Positions 33,640 to 45,870 of a DNA stretch of 64,000 nt are shown piece after piece. The DNA is taken from NCBI GenBank assembly GCA_039619475.1, contig CM077115.1:492363352-492427351 (forward strand), read 5' to 3'. Origin of the DNA: Icerya purchasi (lineage: Eukaryota > Arthropoda > Insecta > Hemiptera > Monophlebidae). Every line of letters begins with the position of its first letter. Position 1 is the stretch's first letter. The position numbers were made by a program, and so were the translations under genes. The notes beneath the pieces were generated by a model. It was not told the DNA's origin and did no database searches. It saw only the letters and a program-made list of their open reading frames with translations.

Positions 33640-35985
33640 AAAAAAAAAAAACTAACTGAAAAAATCTTGCCTTGAAATTTTGACTTAGACGCATTTGCAA
33701 TAATTTGAACCCATAAGAATGTGACATACACCTCGAATCGTGAAAGTTCAAAAAGCAGGTTTTTTATTTTACTTAGTAGATAGTTGCAACAGTCTGGGCT
33801 CTGGTTGACTTCGATAGATTGAAGTGAGTCTGTAATAAGAAGGGGAAGAATATGTCTCAAGACAAAGAAGGATCCCAAACATTTCTGCCTCTAAAACAGA
33901 ACAGTAGTCGTTTAGGCGCTCGATGTACATTACACCTTCAATTTCATAAGCACATACAGTTAGTGAAGAAGAATTAGTCGGACTCGCTTTAGCTGCGTCT
34001 GTATACATGTAAATGTAGTTAGGGAAGGAGGCGAGTTTATTTAATACTACTTGAAACATGGCTATAGAAAGGTTAGAGATGTTCTTAAGCAATCTGCTAA
34101 GGTTAAGTTTATAGATGTTGGGACATGATTCCAGGGCGCTGTAGTGATCGAATTAACATGATGGTCGTTCCAATTTATGCCTACCTTAGAAAGAAAAGTT
34201 AAAGCCTTGATCAGTGAATCGCCAGGAAAAGATGGGAATAGGATTTGGGAATTACTGGTGGAAAATTGGTATGGTAAGGAATAACGAAAGGAATCTCGAA
34301 AGGTGAGATAATCGAGAATAATGGATAAAGGAGGAAGGCCCGCCAAAGCACAAACACCTAACGAAGGAGAAGTCCGGTGCACCCCAAGTATGATACCTAA
34401 AGAAGTATTACGGATAGGATCGATATATTTTAGAAGTGTTTTATTAGCAGAGGAATACGCCTGACAACCGTATGATAGTTTATTTAAACTAAGGGCTTTT
34501 GTATGCTGATAACAGAAATTTCAGATCTATATTGTACTTGTGGTCGGATAAACATTTCAAGATGGACAAGGATTTCATGCAACTACTCTCAAGGACAGAT
34601 ATGTGCGGAGCCTACGATAATCTCTCATCGAACGTTAAACCCAGGAAATTTATGGAAGGAAAGAATGGGATAGATACATGTTTTAGGTAGAGGGTGATAT
34701 CGGGATTGAAAATAGGGCGACGCTTCTTTAGAAATTGGACGCGTGCAGTTTTTCAAGATGAGAAATCTAAGCCATTCTTTTGCGCCCAGTTTTGTAATCT
34801 ATCGATCGTTCATTGTAGAATAGGCATCGCATTAGCGGGGAAGTTTAAGGGAAAAGATATGTTGAGGTCATCAATGAACAAACGGGCTGTTACCGGCGAT
34901 CTTATGCAATCTGCTATATCGTTTATATAAAGGATAAACAAACGCTTAAAGGCGAACCCTGTGGAATTCCATTTTCAGTCGTGAAGGATGAAAATACTGA
35001 AGAGCCTATTCTTACTTGGATAGCTCTATCAATGAGGAAGCACCGGATAAAATTGCCCACATTACCGCTAATTCCGGTGTTCTTCAGCTTTTTAAGCACT
35101 CCATATCGCCATATGCGGTCGTAAGCTTTCTCTATGTCAAAAAAAACCGAGTAGAGATGCTGTGATCCGCTGTCGGCTGTTCGGATTTGCCTTTATAGGC
35201 TAAGAAAATGAAAGAGTGCAGATTTATATTTTCGGCCGCCTGCTTGTGAATTCAAGATAGCAATAGAGGCGTCAGATCAACATTTTTTTTCCCGTTACCT
35301 TAGAAAGGACTGAGATCAACGAGGTAGGTCTCTATAGCTTTGAGAAAGGAAGGGGTCTTTGCTCGACTTGACAATCGGGATAAGGAGAGTTGTTTTTAAT
35401 GATTGTGGGATAAAACCAGAAGACCAAATTTGGTTGTAGATGCAGAGCAGAAATAATCTAGCAGATGTAGGAAGATGTTTGAGCATAAAGGAATGTATAG
35501 AATCAACTACAGGTGCGCTATTCCTTATATTATAGTTTAATTGGTGATTTAACTCTCGTGGATTGTAAAAGGAAGATTTAAAGGATCATTTTCGTCGGAA
35601 TTAAAAGATATTGTCTGTTGTTCCACGGCTAGTTCAGGGCCGCAAAGGAAGGATCATACAAGGAGGATGACGAGGAATTTTTAAAAAGGAAGCGCAAAGA
35701 CTCTCGCAAGGTCAGACTCTTCTTTAATCAGCGAGCCATTTATGAGTAACGCAGGAGTCAAAGAATAGTTCGAGGTTCCATTGAGAGACTTAATTTTTCA
35801 CCACATAACGAAGCTGGGTGCATCTTTTGTAATAGAAGAAACAAAATATATCCAGGACTGGCTTTTGAATTGTTTCATTACAAAATTCATCAAAATATCT
35901 AAATCCATTTTGTTTCGAAATTTTAAGCTGAAACTTCAAAATAATGCTCTATACTGCTTATTAAAAACCGGCGGTACATCGTTTT
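33640..35985 (-). mobile_element. RNase H-type retrotransposon, degenerate RT-RNase H copy
   Basis: The minus strand reads, in order, KDAPSFV and SLNGTSN (linker), INGSLIKEESDLARVF, RPTSLISVLSKVTGK, FFDIEKAYDRIWRYGVLK (first RT Asp in FFDIEKA), GNVGNFIRCFL, GIPQGSPLSV (intact PQGS), then LFIDDLNISFPLNF where YADD is expected. QNWAQKNGLDFS and INFLGLTFDERL follow, a C-terminal segment, and RNase H with MYTDAAK, EAEMFGILL and a final FLWV. Stops and several frame changes separate these blocks. It is a second lineage of the RNase H family, with an FIDD active site instead of FADD. Confidence 0.82.
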
Positions 35986-36784
35986 AACATCGTGTGCTTT
36001 ACTGTTTCTTTTACTACTCGATATTGTAGTGGACACTGTGATAAATGAAAATTTAAAAGTTTTACTGGTTTTAGATACATTACTCTTTATCATCGCTCCA
36101 CTTGATGACGCGGTAACAGTGATTGATCATGTCCCATTAGAAATTTATACAAAAATATGATATAACTATTCTAATTTAGTCTTTCTGTTCGTGAACGATT
36201 AAATACGCTTCGAACTGGTCAGATAATTCATTTTTTGTATATCTTTTTTCTAGTGGATCACTAATTCTAAAAAGTTAGACAAAAAGTTGGAGAAACCAAA
36301 AAGTTCTTTTTTAGTATTTCGTAGAACTTTTAACAAAATTATGGCGAAAAAAGGTGTACGGTTAGTGACAGAAAATTAATTTAATATCTCCGTATAAAGA
36401 GCAAAGGTATATTATATCCCCTCTCTTTGTTTTTTCCCTAATTTTTTGTTTAAATTGAAGTTTGTTGCCGACTACTAAGTTTATTTTAAAATAGCGGAAT
36501 GGAATTTTGTGTTTCTTTTTAAATTCGCGCATGCAAAAATAAACAATAAAAGTAAGAAATAAAAAATCACGCGGTTTTTATTTTTTTGATTTTTAAAGTA
36601 ACTTTGAAAGAACCGGCGCAGAAGAAATAAATCTGTTTGGGAGAACTCGATTTCGTTTTTTCCCACATTCATAATAATATACACCCTAAATCTGATTTTT
36701 CAAATTAATACGCGCAATTACACGTCACGTAACCAGTCTGCCGATTAATTAGACTCCTTCGAATGTTATCTCGCGAGCGTGAGT
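35986..36784. other. Intron sequence, no gene seen
   Basis: No recognisable feature. Confidence 0.45.
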
Positions 36785-36998
36785 TACTTTATTATCATCT
36801 TTTAAAGCTTGGTTTTCCTGCTCCGTTCAACGCCTCTTATGTTCTTTCTCTACCTATTCCCTCTGTTGTTCCTGTCTTAGGGGTGTTCCTTGATTCCATT
36901 ATCGACAGAATAAAAATATAATTTCTATTCTATTCCATGTATCTATTTCTTTTTGCTGGGCTAATGCTCTTTGGTAGCAAACCCAAGGGGGTAAAAAA
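36785..36998 (+). mobile_element. RNase H-family 3' end, 5'-truncated
   Basis: It starts TTACTTTATTATCATC and ends GGTAGCAAACCCAAGGGGG followed by A's. It is closely similar along its whole length to 58785-59017. The plus strand encodes the last residues of the family protein (SVVPVLGVFLDSIIDRIKI) and a short 3' UTR. Confidence 0.8.
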
Positions 36999-39100
36999 AA
37001 GAAAGTGGAGGCACTCGCTTTAAACGTTAGACATTTAATAGAAATATGTCGCCTTTTTCAAAATTATAAGTTATACTGGTAAAAACTAGCATAACAAAAT
37101 CACTCTGTTCGATTGAAATCATACATACAACTGCTCTTGACCGAAGAGGAATTGTCAGATGGACTGTGATTCCAATTATTGATCCGACATCCACAGTCAT
37201 GCGGTGAACTTAATATAGCGAATTAAATAAAATATATATGTTTTATACTATTATTCACCATTACGGTGAAGTACAAGCAGATTATTGTAAAAAATAAATC
37301 TGTAGCAATAATTTAATACTATAGTCGCATAATACAAAAAGAGTTTTTATATATGTACATTTTTTGTGGCAAAAATGCGTTAATCCAACTTTTTTTTTTT
37401 AGGCAAAGAATACTAGTTTTTTCATTTTTTCCATCTTTAAGCATATTTAAATATATTATGTGCTATATTTACTACCGAAACGGCTGAAAAAAACAACAAA
37501 ACAAACAAATTCAATAGTTGCGTGAAATACAATGACAAATCAACAATAGATACACCTCATACTGACGCGAGTTAGTGTGAATTTATGGACTTGTACAATA
37601 TGATAAATCAAACACCTACAATCAGTTTCTAGCGGAGAGTTGGTTATTTTGTAAATGATTACGGTCACAAGATTAGACAGACAATCTATCCTGAAACAGA
37701 ATTAGGCGTTATCAATTACTTCCGGCAATTAATTACGAAAAGGATTTCTGCAATTTCGATTATTAATCGTAATCAGTTACTTTGGACACATTATAATTAT
37801 TGATAATTATAACAGATAATTACGTACTGGTAATTGGACTGGTTGGAAAAAAAATCGTGAATTAATTTTCATTAAAAATCCAGGTGATCGGTACTGACGA
37901 TTACGTATGAATACAAGGAGTAATTTTGATATTTAAATACCTGAATGTGAGCTTTTAATCTTCCTGCAGTATTCGCATATATACGTTATTGTATAAAAAT
38001 ATGTTTGAACGAGAATAAATGAAAAAAAAAAGACGAACTTCCCACTTATTGTTTTATATTATACGTATTATCGAAAGATTCGAATTATTATATGGATATT
38101 GGAATATCAAAGTGAATTCCGCGCATTACCGGGAATCTTGATGTAATTCGCAATACTTTTGATAAATCTGACTATTCCTCTCGATAATTTTACGCATCAT
38201 AATTATTAATTATAATTATTCTAGTCTTCGCACAAATACAAATACAATCATTATAAATAATCACATTATATAATATACATTATTTTAGTTACGACAAAAT
38301 CAGGTTGTGAGAGCAGAGAATATCAGATATTAAGCTGATCAGAACAGATACTACACTCAATTGCCATAATCAATAAAACCATATCTGAGTACATCATTTT
38401 GCCATCGGTTTAAATTTATTTTATAAGCACGACGTTATGTGAAATTTTTTCCAGCAAATTAATGAGCACATTGATGATTTAATCTTTTAAATTTTGAATT
38501 TTTTATCGTTAATTTTTTCTTTGTTTTAAATGCATGCCGAAATTCTTTCTTTTAGCAATAATTCAGTCGGATGCTATTTGTATTCTTCTAGTATTTCAAG
38601 GTAATAAATTAAAGTATTCAATTTTATAATTTTGTTGTAATATTTATTAAACTATTTAAATTATTGATTGTTTTTTTCACTAATTTCAAAAAAAAAAAAA
38701 AAAAAAAAAAAAATGTTACGTTGGTAGCGTATGTTTTCTTTTATTTTCCATTCTTTTTTTTAACGTTAGTTCGCGCTTTTGACCACGTGAACCAATTATT
38801 AAATGATTATGTCGGTTATTAGAGTTATACCATACAAACTGCACCGTTAAGTACAAAGGCTGAGTAGTCATCAAATAACGTGAAAAAAATGGGTCCCTTT
38901 AGAAAAATGTTGACTTGAAATATTATCGATGCTATTTGTTGCAGACAGATGCCTAGACCGGAAAGAAAACGATTTTTCAATATAGTCCAAAAAAAATCTA
39001 TCTTAAGAAATTTCAAAAATATCTACAGCTCGTTGATTATTTTTTAATCGACGCTTTTTTGTCATTAAAATATAGCAAAAAGTCGAATCAATAAAATTTT
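36999..39100. other. Intron sequence, A26 run at 38688-38713
   Basis: The A26 tract may be the tail of an old retroposed insertion, but the sequence before it was not recognised and no duplicated flank was seen. Nothing else was recognised. Confidence 0.4.
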
Positions 39101-39105
39101 GAAAT

Positions 39106-39290
39106 TAAATGGGTGGCGATGAACGGGAGAGACTTAAAATATTATCAGTGTTAATTATCATGGGAATGTAGATTCAAATAAACAATAAGGAATTTAACTG
39201 ATACACAACGGCATTTACATGCTCTTATCACTGACAAATATATTTTGCCTTAACTGCGCATAATTTTTTACCACCCGGATTTTGCGAATG
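39106..39290 (+). repeat. Dispersed repeat family, copy 1
   Basis: It shares the order ATTATCAGTGTTAATTA, ..GGAATGTAGATTCAAATAAA, ..GGCATTTACA, ..TTATCACTGACAAA with copies at 39460, 62060 and 62390. No coding sequence was recognised. Confidence 0.6.
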
Positions 39291-39459
39291 ATACTTTATT
39301 TATCCGAATGTGGACGTCTACTGATATTGAATAGTGTTCCATAACGTTGAAATAAACGGTATCCTTAAAGAAATACTTTCTTCAAAATAGCCAAACAAAA
39401 ATTAGTCAAAAAATTTTCATTAGAATATGTTTAAAATACAAACTTCTAAAATATTAAAA

Positions 39460-39680
39460 TTTAATGACTGGAATTTTTAAAGTAAAAGAGCGATGAATGT
39501 GAGTGACTTGAATCATTAATAACGTTCGTTTATTACGGAAATGTAGATTCGAATAAAAATAACGAATCTGGAATCTCCACAACACCATTTACAACTCACT
39601 TCTCTGACGAATGAATGCCAAGCCTTTATACAAAATGTAGCACAATTTATGGTTAGTTTCCCCACATTATCACCCGAAAA
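39460..39680 (+). repeat. Dispersed repeat family, copy 2
   Basis: It carries GGAAATGTAGATTCGAATAA, AACGAATCTGGAATC and CACCATTTACAACTCACT in the same order as the other copies. Confidence 0.6.
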
Positions 39681-39713
39681 TATTTCTACTAAAAATTGTA
39701 ACATGAAATTATA

Positions 39714-39718
<5 letters not shown>

Positions 39719-39744
<26 letters not shown>

Positions 39745-39746
39745 TC
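39719..39746. repeat. (AT)n microsatellite
   Basis: A short AT-dinucleotide array after an A-run. Confidence 0.9.
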
Positions 39747-40204
39747 GACTACAAACTTATTTGAAAAAAAAAGAATGAAAAAAAATTCATTAAAACGTAT
39801 AAAATTATTCTATTTCAAAAGGTAATATATTTTACAGTAAAATGCACGTAGGAAGATATGATTATTCTTAAACTACATTAATACTTATTAAATACTAAAT
39901 TCGCAAATTGCAGAAATAATTAGAAACTATCATATATATTTTTATTTTGCGGCGCTCGATGTCTCGGTCATTTGCGTCGACTAAACATTTTAACAATATC
40001 TAGTACATAACATTTTGTAACTAACAAAGGTAAATATTTTTTTTAACAAGTGTAAATCAACAGTAACAAGAAAAAAAAACTAATAAACGAACAAAAACTA
40101 TTTTCCAACCTAAGTAAAAATATAACATTTCGATAAATAACAAAGAAAAAGATTTAACAAGTGTAAATGACCAGTAACAGGGGAAGAACTACAAACGATC
40201 AATA

Positions 40205-40280
40205 TTTAGTTATATCTCGTAATTTTTCATGTTGTTGGGTCAAGGCCGTTGGCGCATCCAGGATAGGAAAAAAAACTATA
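40205..40280 (+). mobile_element. Tiny non-LTR 3'-terminal fragment
   Basis: GTTGTTGGGTCAAGGCCGTTGGCGC followed by an A-run at 40268 resembles the minus-strand end of the RNase H element near 58555-58605 (GTTGTTGGGTCAATGCCGCT). Only the last few dozen bases of the element are present. Confidence 0.5.
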
Positions 40281-40848
40281 TTAAACTATAAACTTTGATT
40301 TTTTTCAAAAATTTGATTAGTTTCTGGACATTTTCTTAATTGTTACCTAGAATCTTATCTTCTTCAGGTAGCCGTCCCATTCATTCAAATCTTTCTTTTA
40401 CATATCTAATGATATGTGTCTTGTTCTTAACACAGTATTGCAATTGTTGCATTTTACTAGTGTTCCCTCTGTTGTCAGTGACAAGTGTCTGATCCTGGTA
40501 TGACTCAGACTAGATAATACAATTTCCTCTCTTCTATTTTCTCTGGTAGATAATTGACAATGATTTTTTTAAATTTTTCTCGGTTTGTTACTTCGTTCCA
40601 TTTTGTCTGCATTTTTAAGTCTATTTTTATCATTTATTTTTTTGAAGATCAATTTGGTTGCGTTGCGTTGTTTCCGGTTATATCTTTCAGTCTTCTAATT
40701 TCTGCGTCTTCAATCTCGTATTTGTTCATTATGTCACGCGACAAAGTTTTCGAAAGGGTATATATGTCGAATAGTGGTTCTCCGGAGGTGAGTGGAAGGT
40801 TTTATAACGGTTAGAGTGCACGTTATTTGCCGATATTTTCGTGTAATA

Positions 40849-41837
40849 CACGGTATGTCGGAAAAGTTCCCGAACTTTTGAAATAAATGAAGTATAATTG
40901 GATGTAAAGTAATTTATTCGAATTAATTTTCAACGCGGTCACTTTCCCGAAGTACACATGTATTTGAGCGCTTGTACAGCGATTCGAAGCTTCTCTGGCA
41001 CTCCTCTGAAGTAATGGCTCTGAGGCACTCGGTGCAAGAAGTTTCGGCGGCTACGTCTTTAAAAAAAATCGTCCTTTCAGGTGCATTTTAAGCTTCGGGA
41101 ACAGGAAAAAGTCGGCAGTTGCCAAACGAGCATACTTGCCCTGTGAGACCCACAACTTATTTAAATTATAAAAAAAAAAAAAAAAAAAAAATCAGGCGAA
41201 TAGGGGGCGTGTGAATCCATGGGATTTGATTTTTAGCGATGTAACGCTTGACAATGTTCGCCGAATGCGCGGGCTCATTGTTATTCAACAGACTCCACGA
41301 TCCGGGCTCCTTGTACTCGGGCCGTACGCGCTGAATCCGACGCTTGAGACATTTAAGGACCTCGACGTAGCAGGCAGCGTTCACTGTTTGATTTGGAAAC
41401 AGTTATTCGTGATGAATTAACCCTTTTGCATCAAAATAAGCGATAAGCATGGTTTTCACCTTGGATTTTTGTTAGCGCACTTTCTGAGAATCCTTGAGCC
41501 GCTTATACCATGTGTAAACAGTCGTACGTAATACTACACCTTCACCGAAACTATCATCGATCAATTTTTGCGTTTCCGAAAACGTTTTATTAAAAGTCTA
41601 ACACAGAATTTAATCGCGGAACGAATTTCTTACTTTTCATCCGTTTCCAGATTTGCACATGCGACCAAACACACCCTCTCTAAAATACGTCTAACTCGCA
41701 AACCAATCAACGGAAACTACTAAAAATTGTTATATACACGCTCTAGAAGGATGTAACAATACAGTACGGGTATTGTTTAATAGATCACGTCACTTGTATG
41801 CGTGCTAGAAAAGAAGTTCGGGAACTTACGCACGGTG
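40849..41837 (-). mobile_element. mariner element nested in a retrotransposon
   Basis: The outer inverted ends are CACGGTATGTCGG..AAGTTCCCGAAC on the left and, inverted, CACCGTGCGTAAGTTCCCGAAC on the right, both next to TA. The minus strand encodes a decayed mariner transposase: IKFCVRL near the N-terminal helix-turn-helix, LNNNEPAHSANIVKRYIAK (usual D.APAHSA, here with Asn for the catalytic Asp), PWIHTPP, and after an insertion ATADFFLFPKLKMHLKGRFF. Stops and the lost Asp mean it is inactive. Confidence 0.9.
41118..41192 (+). mobile_element. ~75-bp non-LTR 3' end inside the mariner
   Basis: CTTGCCCTGTGAGACCCACA and ACTTATTTAAAT with an A tract interrupts the mariner reading frame between IHTPPYSPD-like and LATADFFLF-like codons. 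The same terminal words end the Jockey-like copies at 17710 and 47880. Only the terminal ~45 bp plus poly(A) inserted. Confidence 0.85.
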
Positions 41838-42420
41838 TATTTCAAGGCTAGAAGGCCTCTCCTCTGACTCAGCAGCATTACTCCAGTTTCTGCTTATAGG
41901 CTATTTATTGGACTCGTTTTAAATGCTCCTATGCATAATCGTATCGCTTAGTTTTCAAATTTGATTAAGTTTGTTCAGTTGTTTCTTGTTGGCACTCATA
42001 TATACAATTGATCCGTAGTCTATAATTCATCTGATGTGGCTATAGTAAATTCGCATCATTGACTTTCTGTTTGTACCCCAATTGATTATAGTTTTTTCAG
42101 GATGTTTAATGCTTTGTTACTCCGATGTTTAACAAGCTGTATGTGAGAATATTCCATATTAATCTTTCGTCAAGTACCATTCCCAGAAATTTAGCTTGGC
42201 TTACCTGTGTGATTTGTTTATCGTATATTTTGAGGTTTATTGGTTGATATTTTTTTTTTCCTGTGAAAGTTGACAACTTGTGTTTTTTCGGCAGAAAAAC
42301 ATAATCCTTTACAGCTCGCTCATGTTTTCAATGCATTTATTGTTGATTGCGGTCTATTTAATGTGCATAACTATATTACATTTATTATTTATAGTTAATA
42401 TTTTCAATGCTCGGCTTTAA

Positions 42421-43071
42421 AAAAAAACTAGTAACCGTATTGTTAAATACATTAAACGGTTTTTAATTATTATTGCAACTCTAATTTTGTAACCACCCTA
42501 AGAAGTATTAGTGTTGTTTAAGAGTAATTGTTCTTAAGTACATGCTTTGAAATATCTTTTATTTTTCATCAAATAATTATTTTTTACTTTTTTATTTATT
42601 TTTTTTAATTTTTAAAGCATATTTCAAAATCGACATACCTTTTAAAGAAACAATCCTTTTTCTCCAAACATTCCAATTTAAATTCTAATTTTTCAGTAAA
42701 TCAGGTATAAAAAAGTTTTGAATTCTGCACAGAATAGACACTGAATTCAGCTGTAAAGTATACTATACTGCCATAGAGTATAATTTCTGGTCTGTGCAAT
42801 ACTACAAGAATAGCGGTTTATGGGTAATAAAATGACTCAAATGGTTTATGCTGAACCAAAAGGACGAGGCAAAAATATTTAAAGAAAAAATAAAAACAAC
42901 ATCGTTCATAAGGGATATTTAAATAAATTGGAACTGTTAGGAGAAGAAAACATCGTTATTTCTGTAAAACCGCAATGCTACACAGATGCCGATGTAGCAT
43001 TATATTTTAATAATTTCGATAGAATTTGAACAAACATTCGGGATATTAATAAAATAAAATTATAATGAATG
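42421..43071. other. Intron sequence, no gene seen
   Basis: No recognisable feature. Confidence 0.45.
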
Positions 43072-43535
43072 TGCTAGAAACGTCTTTTTGGAGGAATGTC
43101 CCGTAAAAAGAAAGAGAAATATATTAATAAAGATAAATTTAGTTTACGCCGTTTTCGTCTAAAAGGAGACCTAAGTAACTTTTATCTTTAATTAAGAAAT
43201 AAAAAAAATAAATAAATAAATAAATATTAGTAAAAATGAACATAAAATATTTGATTTGAATCTGACAGAGATCTAAATTTATATTGATTTAAGAAATAGA
43301 GCTCTTTCAAATTCGAATTGTTCATTTTTACTAACATTAATTAAGTAAATATTAGTTTATAAATTTATTTCATGTAAATAAATTAATTGATTCTTTGTTT
43401 TTCTCTAGTTGAAGATAAGTTTTCCTTCAGATAAAAACAATATAAATAAAATTTATCTTTATTAATATATTTCTTTTTTTTCTTTTGTAGCTGAAGAAGG
43501 AACACATTCCCCCGAAAAGACGTTTCTAGAATATT
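43072..43535. mobile_element. Palindromic (foldback) sequence of ~460 bp
   Basis: The outer blocks AGAAACGTCTTTTTGGAGGAA (left) and, inverted, AGAAACGTCTTTTCGGGGGAA (right) mirror each other. Inner blocks TATATTAATAAAGATAAATTT and AAATTTATCTTTATTAATATA, and AGTAAAAATGAACA and TGTTCATTTTTACT, are also inverted. A related end block occurs at 15240-15290. No coding sequence was recognised. Confidence 0.65.
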
Positions 43536-45870
43536 TATTTATATTTAATTTAAATGCTTATTTATAATATTTATAAATTTTATTAACTAATTAACAAATA
43601 AGACGAGTAAATATACTACATCTGGAGAATATTATAATTTTCCCGAGTATCACTGCAGCAAAAGAATTCTAGTGGTGGACATAAGGAGTTACATACGCAG
43701 ACGTTTTTTTTATTTAACGGCGACATAAACGCTAAAAATTGAACTATCTAACGGAAAAACAAATTTTTTTTATTGTTCTTGAACAAGTTATAAATTGTAA
43801 TGAAAGTTACCCGTGCACAAAAATAAGCTAATAAGCTAAATACGGGAACTAAATTAAACCGTTAATGTGAAAGTATAAAAAAACATAGAAGCAATTAACG
43901 AACTTTGCACTTACATATAAGACGCTAAAGACTGTGTTACACAAATATACGTTAAAGCAAAGAAAACGAACGTGAACTAAATGTTTTTATGAACGTCCTA
44001 ATTAGTGTCATAACTAATTATCAACGGTAAAACTCGATTTAAATTAGGTATGTAGCAATTAACCAGAAAAGAACGCCGACCGTATTTCCATTTTGGTTTG
44101 TTTCACAGATAAGTTGAAAGAAATGCGTTAATGAAATAATCGAAATTAATCCTTTTAATTTATATAGAACAATATTCACGATAAAAAAAAATCAATAAAA
44201 ATGTATGTAATGAAATTAATTATAAACGAATTTTTTTTTTTTGTTTTTTTTTTTGGTCCAGAATTATATAACGAATTTTTAATATCCGTAATTGGAACTC
44301 GAAAAATTGCTTAAACAGCAAAAACTGCCGATTAATAATAAACGTTTATCATGGGTTTACAGTGTAAGCGTAAAAATCAGTAGTAATACTTTTAGGAAAA
44401 AATACACGTACGTTCGTAATTTTCTTCGGAAATTATACAAAAACAGCCTATAAAATACATAATCATCTAGTTGGCGGCCAAATAGTGTTTAATTTGGAGC
44501 AAAAAATAACAAAAGATAAAAAGAACAACAACAAAATAGTATGGACCGTTATATGGCAAAAAGAAATTTCTGTAGAAGAAACGCAAGTTGCATCAAATTT
44601 ACAAATAAAATAAACTTCATCTTGTTAGCCTTATTTTTTAATCGTAAACATAAATGTTGAAATTAAGAACAGATTAATTATGTGTATGAGGAAGAACGGC
44701 AGCATAATTAAAACATCGATAGCGATAAACTGGCAAAAATAACAACATTTGACTGTTTTTGATAGAAAATAATTTTAAAAAAAATAACCACGACTTATTT
44801 TAACATAACTATTTTAATATATAGTCTGTCTGAGTTGACTACATTATTCTTGTCGAAAAAAAAAAAAGCTTAAACTGTTTTCGAAATGTACTTTTTTATT
44901 TTCATCGTACATTGATTTTTGACGGTGGAGTAACAGAGCTCGCCAATCTTTTGGAGTGATACTAAACTTTGATCGACGATAATCGAAATAAGAAGCGATG
45001 TATTTTTTTTTTCTAGCTTATCTATGTTTCGAGTGAATGTCGCATCGATACATGAGCCACCGTGATCAGTTGCCAAGAGTAAAGATTAAAACGAAAATTT
45101 AAATTTAAAAGCCATTTTCATAAATTCGACGAACGTTTACTTTTCGAGTGGGACAAATTTGAAATCTGCCTAGCGCATAGTCGGAATTTAAATTAAAGAA
45201 AATAAATAAATTTAAAATTATCGTTTCACGAATATATCTTTCAATTTCTCAACTTTTATCTTCATAAGGACATATGTGATTCATCAGTCCTAAAAATAGA
45301 ATTTATCTTTGGAAAAATCGAATCATCTTTCTAGAAACGTTGATAAAGCCGGGATTTTCCAATGGGGATTTATCCCTGAAACTCTAATAGATTTTCATAA
45401 AATTCTCAGGTCTGCGCTTATTGGGATCATAGGGACACTTTTTTTTTACAAATGTTCTCAGGTTCATGTTTTCCATCAGAAAAATAGGTGGTATTCCTGT
45501 ACCACTGCGAAATGCACCCTTTCCCATATTTTTTATTAAATAGGTAATTATAAATACGCAAATAGAAAAAGTCAGCTAATGACTTAAAATGAGAACGAAA
45601 CCAGCAAAACTATTAACAACATCAAAAACAATAAAACAGAAAAACACCAATTGAACTTTTCATACATATTCCTTAAGCAAAAAAACGTGCTAAAATTCAA
45701 ACCGAGCGTGATTTTCTATTTCGCCAACTCAATCTGACCATATACAGTTTTTTTCCCTTCATCGATAGAGAATATTTACACTCTCGCCCATACCGGCACA
45801 ATTTTAAAGAGAATATGGTAATAGTAATTTAACAATAAAAGTAATTAATTCGTACACGAGACACGAGAGA
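43536..45870. other. Intron sequence, no gene seen
   Basis: Small frames (for example 44870-45076 minus, 45309-45539 plus) carry no recognisable domain. Confidence 0.4.

Larger units (their letters stand above)
40285..42420 (-). mobile_element. RNase H-type retrotransposon split by a mariner
   Basis: Right part (41840-42420, minus): AKLNFWEWYLTKD, GYKQKVNDAN, then an IYYSHIR-like block and YECQQE, matching the tail of the reverse transcriptase (FLGMVLD.RLN, then MMRIYYSHIRS..DYG..VY). Left part (40285-40848): NNVHSNRYKTFHSPP, a Lys-rich spacer, then EEIVLSSLSHTRIRHLSLT, CNNCN and TRHI, the E.VL.RLRIGHTR.TH and zinc-binding tail. Removing the mariner and one TA restores a continuous frame (LALKYYTKISANNVHS). 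That makes the two parts one element. Confidence 0.8.
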
